Below are positions 5,613 through 6,578 of a DNA stretch of 6,578 bases, piece after piece (positions within the stretch are counted from its first letter, which is position 1; the number at the start of each line of letters is the position of its first letter). A program made the position numbers and the translations under genes. A model generated the notes under the pieces. It searched no databases. It saw only the letters and a program-made list of their open reading frames with translations, and was not told the origin of the DNA. This DNA is from CAZAPZ01 sp964487285. GTDB lineage: Bacteria; Campylobacterota_A; Desulfurellia; JAADFJ01. The stretch spans positions 1 through 6,578 of the forward strand of contig CAZAPZ010000088.1 of assembly GCA_964487285.1 (NCBI GenBank). The letters run 5' to 3'.

Positions 5613-6164
5613 CTATTTAGTTTTAAGCTGAGCCTCAAGTCCTTGCCATGCTGCATACCATGCAACTGCTGCAGTCCATATTCCGATCCAGCCTCCTATA
5701 CGTGTAATAATAGTTGCTCCGGAATAATTGCCGATCACTAAAAGTATAAAAGTTATTAAAAGCGAAACAAAAAGCGTTGCCAAAACCGGTCCATGCTTAA
5801 CTGCCACTATTGTCATTATTGCAGTAAAGATTGTCCATGCCAGTAGTGTAAGTCCAATTGCAGCGCCAAGCTCTGCTCCAGGTATCATTTTTAGATAAAT
5901 TCCAGAATATAAAAGAACTGCCAATGCAATCCAGAAAGCCCCGTATGAACAGAATGCAACAAGGCCAAATGTATTACCTGTTTTCATTTCAAGAACACCG
6001 GCGATAAGCTGCGCCAATCCGCCATAAAAAAGTGCCAATGGTAAAACTGCATGAATCCCGGCCGGATCCAAACCGGCATTAACAACACTAAGCACAAAAG
6101 TTGTCATCGCAAATCCGGCTAATCCTAATGGTCCTGGGTTTGCCAATTGTCCTTGTTCAGCCAT
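5613..6164 (-). CDS. satP: Acetate/succinate transporter, GPR1/FUN34/YaaH family (SatP-like)
   Basis: This is a 183-residue inner-membrane protein, close to the usual bacterial length of about 190. The family signature NPGPLGLAGFA is at residues 9-19, and GGLAQLIAGVLEMKTGNTFG is at about 48-67. Six hydrophobic segments can be seen at about 15-33, 38-58, 64-88, 98-121, 125-145 and 150-172. Family members carry acetate and sometimes succinate across the membrane with protons and form hexamers. The ATG follows AAGGAGG seven bases upstream on the minus strand. The gene is monocistronic by layout: a terminator follows it and a long leader precedes it. The XRE-cupin gene next downstream is a candidate regulator. 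Substrate choice (acetate, formate or another carboxylate) is not resolved from sequence. Confidence 0.92.
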   Translation of the reverse strand: MAEQGQLANPGPLGLAGFAMTTFVLSVVNAGLDPAGIHAVLPLALFYGGLAQLIAGVLEMKTGNTFGLVAFCSYGAFWIALAVLLYSGIYLKMIPGAELGAAIGLTLLAWTIFTAIMTIVAVKHGPVLATLFVSLLITFILLVIGNYSGATIITRIGGWIGIWTAAVAWYAAWQGLEAQLKTK

Positions 6165-6277
6165 AAATCCTCCTTAAACTTGTATTAAAGTAAATGCTAC
6201 TATCTAAAAAACATGCCCCCCACCGATAAATTTTTACCTTTCCACCTCCTCACATCATAATCAACTCACCTTATAAC

Positions 6278-6307
6278 ATTGTACACCAATTGAGCACCTT
6301 CGGTCAA
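6278..6307 (-). promoter_or_regulatory. Candidate satP promoter, proximal
   Basis: On the minus strand TTGACC (6302-6307) is followed after 18 bases by TACAAT (6278-6283), giving a start near 6271 and a satP leader of about 105 nt. The inverted CCAATTG/CAATTGG pair brackets the -35 box and could be an operator. Confidence 0.5.
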
Positions 6308-6356
6308 GTATTATGTACAATTGGCCTTTTCGCATAGCTACCCAAAGCTACTATTT

Positions 6357-6384
6357 ATCGTATAATAAAAAAACCGCTTGTCAA
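6357..6384 (-). promoter_or_regulatory. Candidate satP promoter, distal
   Basis: On the minus strand a consensus TTGACA (6379-6384) is followed after 16 bases by TACGAT (6357-6362). It would give a satP leader of about 185 nt. It overlaps an inverted repeat, so it may instead be part of a terminator of a gene outside the window. Confidence 0.35.
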
Positions 6385-6420
6385 GAGCCAGGTAATATGC
6401 ACAGACATTTGTCGGTTTTT
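6369..6420. repeat. Wide inverted repeat, possible weak terminator
   Basis: aaaaaccg (6369-6376) is complementary to cggttttt (6413-6420), with an inner tgtc (6379-6382)/gaca (6404-6407) match and a 21-base loop. On the minus strand the right arm is followed by a run of seven T. It could end a leftward gene lying beyond the window, but the internal loops make it weak. Confidence 0.3.
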
Positions 6421-6457
6421 GATCCAAATCATTAGACTTGAGATATGTGTATAAATT

Positions 6458-6578
6458 ATGCAAAAAAATATGAAAGGAGAAAGATTAAGGTGGATATTAC
6501 CTATTCACAAAAAAGAAAAGAAAATAATAAGCCCACTGCATAATAAACCTAATAAACCGGCTCTCATTTTGTCTCATT
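6458..6578 (+). CDS. Possible 5' end of a gene running off the right edge, unrecognised (alpha/beta-hydrolase-like?)
   Basis: An ATG at 6458 opens 40 codons without a stop to the window edge, divergent from satP. The translation starts MQKNMKGERLRWILP and ends NKPNKPALILSH. A Lys-Pro-Ala-hydrophobic strand ending in Ser-His just after a charged stretch resembles the first strand before the oxyanion HG motif of many alpha/beta hydrolases, but this is only a resemblance. No ribosome site precedes the ATG. AAGGAGA at 6474-6480 instead suits a GTG at 6490 in another frame, which encodes only 17 residues before a stop at 6541-6543. The frame is too short to be sure it is coding. Confidence 0.3.
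   Translation, partial: MQKNMKGERLRWILPIHKKEKKIISPLHNKPNKPALILSH

Larger units (their letters stand above)
6165..6457. other. Long non-coding region upstream of satP
   Basis: No credible gene lies in these 293 bases. On the minus strand they hold two promoter-like elements (6278-6307 and 6357-6384), a purine-rich AGGAGGTGGA (6241-6250) not followed by a useful frame, and a tiny frame of four codons (MFFR). A wide inverted repeat lies at 6369-6420, and CCAATTG (6286-6292) is repeated inverted at 6318-6324. The length leaves room for regulation of satP. Confidence 0.5.

Noticed and set aside
5508..5741. Plus-strand frame of 77 codons crossing the satP terminator
   Set aside because: It runs through the XRE promoter, the terminator hairpin and the antisense of the satP 3' end, with no ribosome site.
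6335..6351. Short direct repeat agctac as an attachment site or iteron
   Set aside because: There are only two copies of six bases, with no integrase, tRNA or replication gene nearby.

Overview
The window looks like a piece of an AT-rich Gram-negative bacterium, probably an anaerobe or microaerophile from a metagenome or an uncultivated lineage. This rests on a secretin fragment (outer-membrane pore of type II secretion or type IV pili), a PerR/KatG peroxide defence, two metallo-beta-lactamase-fold (MBL) proteins and an acetate-type transporter. No rRNA, tRNA, CRISPR array, insertion sequence or integrase was seen, and the species cannot be named from this sequence.

Region 1-2073 (minus strand) is the oddest part. 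It holds a catalase-peroxidase gene (katG) with a good ribosome site and all the N-domain active-site residues. A TAA at 1048-1050 replaces the Gln codon of the conserved Trp-Gln-Trp. The same frame then continues without another stop through about 172 more KatG codons, and katG homology ends near 526. Still in frame, it passes through an Asn/Asp-rich linker into the N0 and N1 domains of a GspD-type secretin that runs off the left edge. G+C changes sharply near the junction. This is either a real deletion fusion of two genes, now a pseudogene, or an assembly or sequencing artefact.

Region 2074-2788 is the control region and the divergent regulator. A Fur-family protein with the Asp and His residues typical of the peroxide sensor PerR is read away from katG. 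Between them lies a 42-bp near-perfect palindrome interleaved with a second inverted repeat, a good candidate operator. The regulator and katG form a classic peroxide-response pair, although katG itself appears broken.

Region 2789-4931 (plus strand) is a two-gene unit. A likely promoter and a leader hairpin precede an MBL hydrolase of the dihydropterin-type (MJ0301/COG1237) family with an intact metal site. It is followed 32 nt later by a second MBL protein with a TPR-like tail, in which four metal-binding positions are replaced.

Region 4941-6164 (minus strand) has a six-helix acetate/succinate transporter (SatP/YaaH family), a strong terminator, and then an XRE-cupin regulator with its own promoter. 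The regulator gene converges on the MBL unit with 9 bp between stop codons. Region 6165-6578 is mostly non-coding. It holds candidate satP promoters and, at the right edge, a 40-codon open frame that could be the start of an alpha/beta-hydrolase-like gene.
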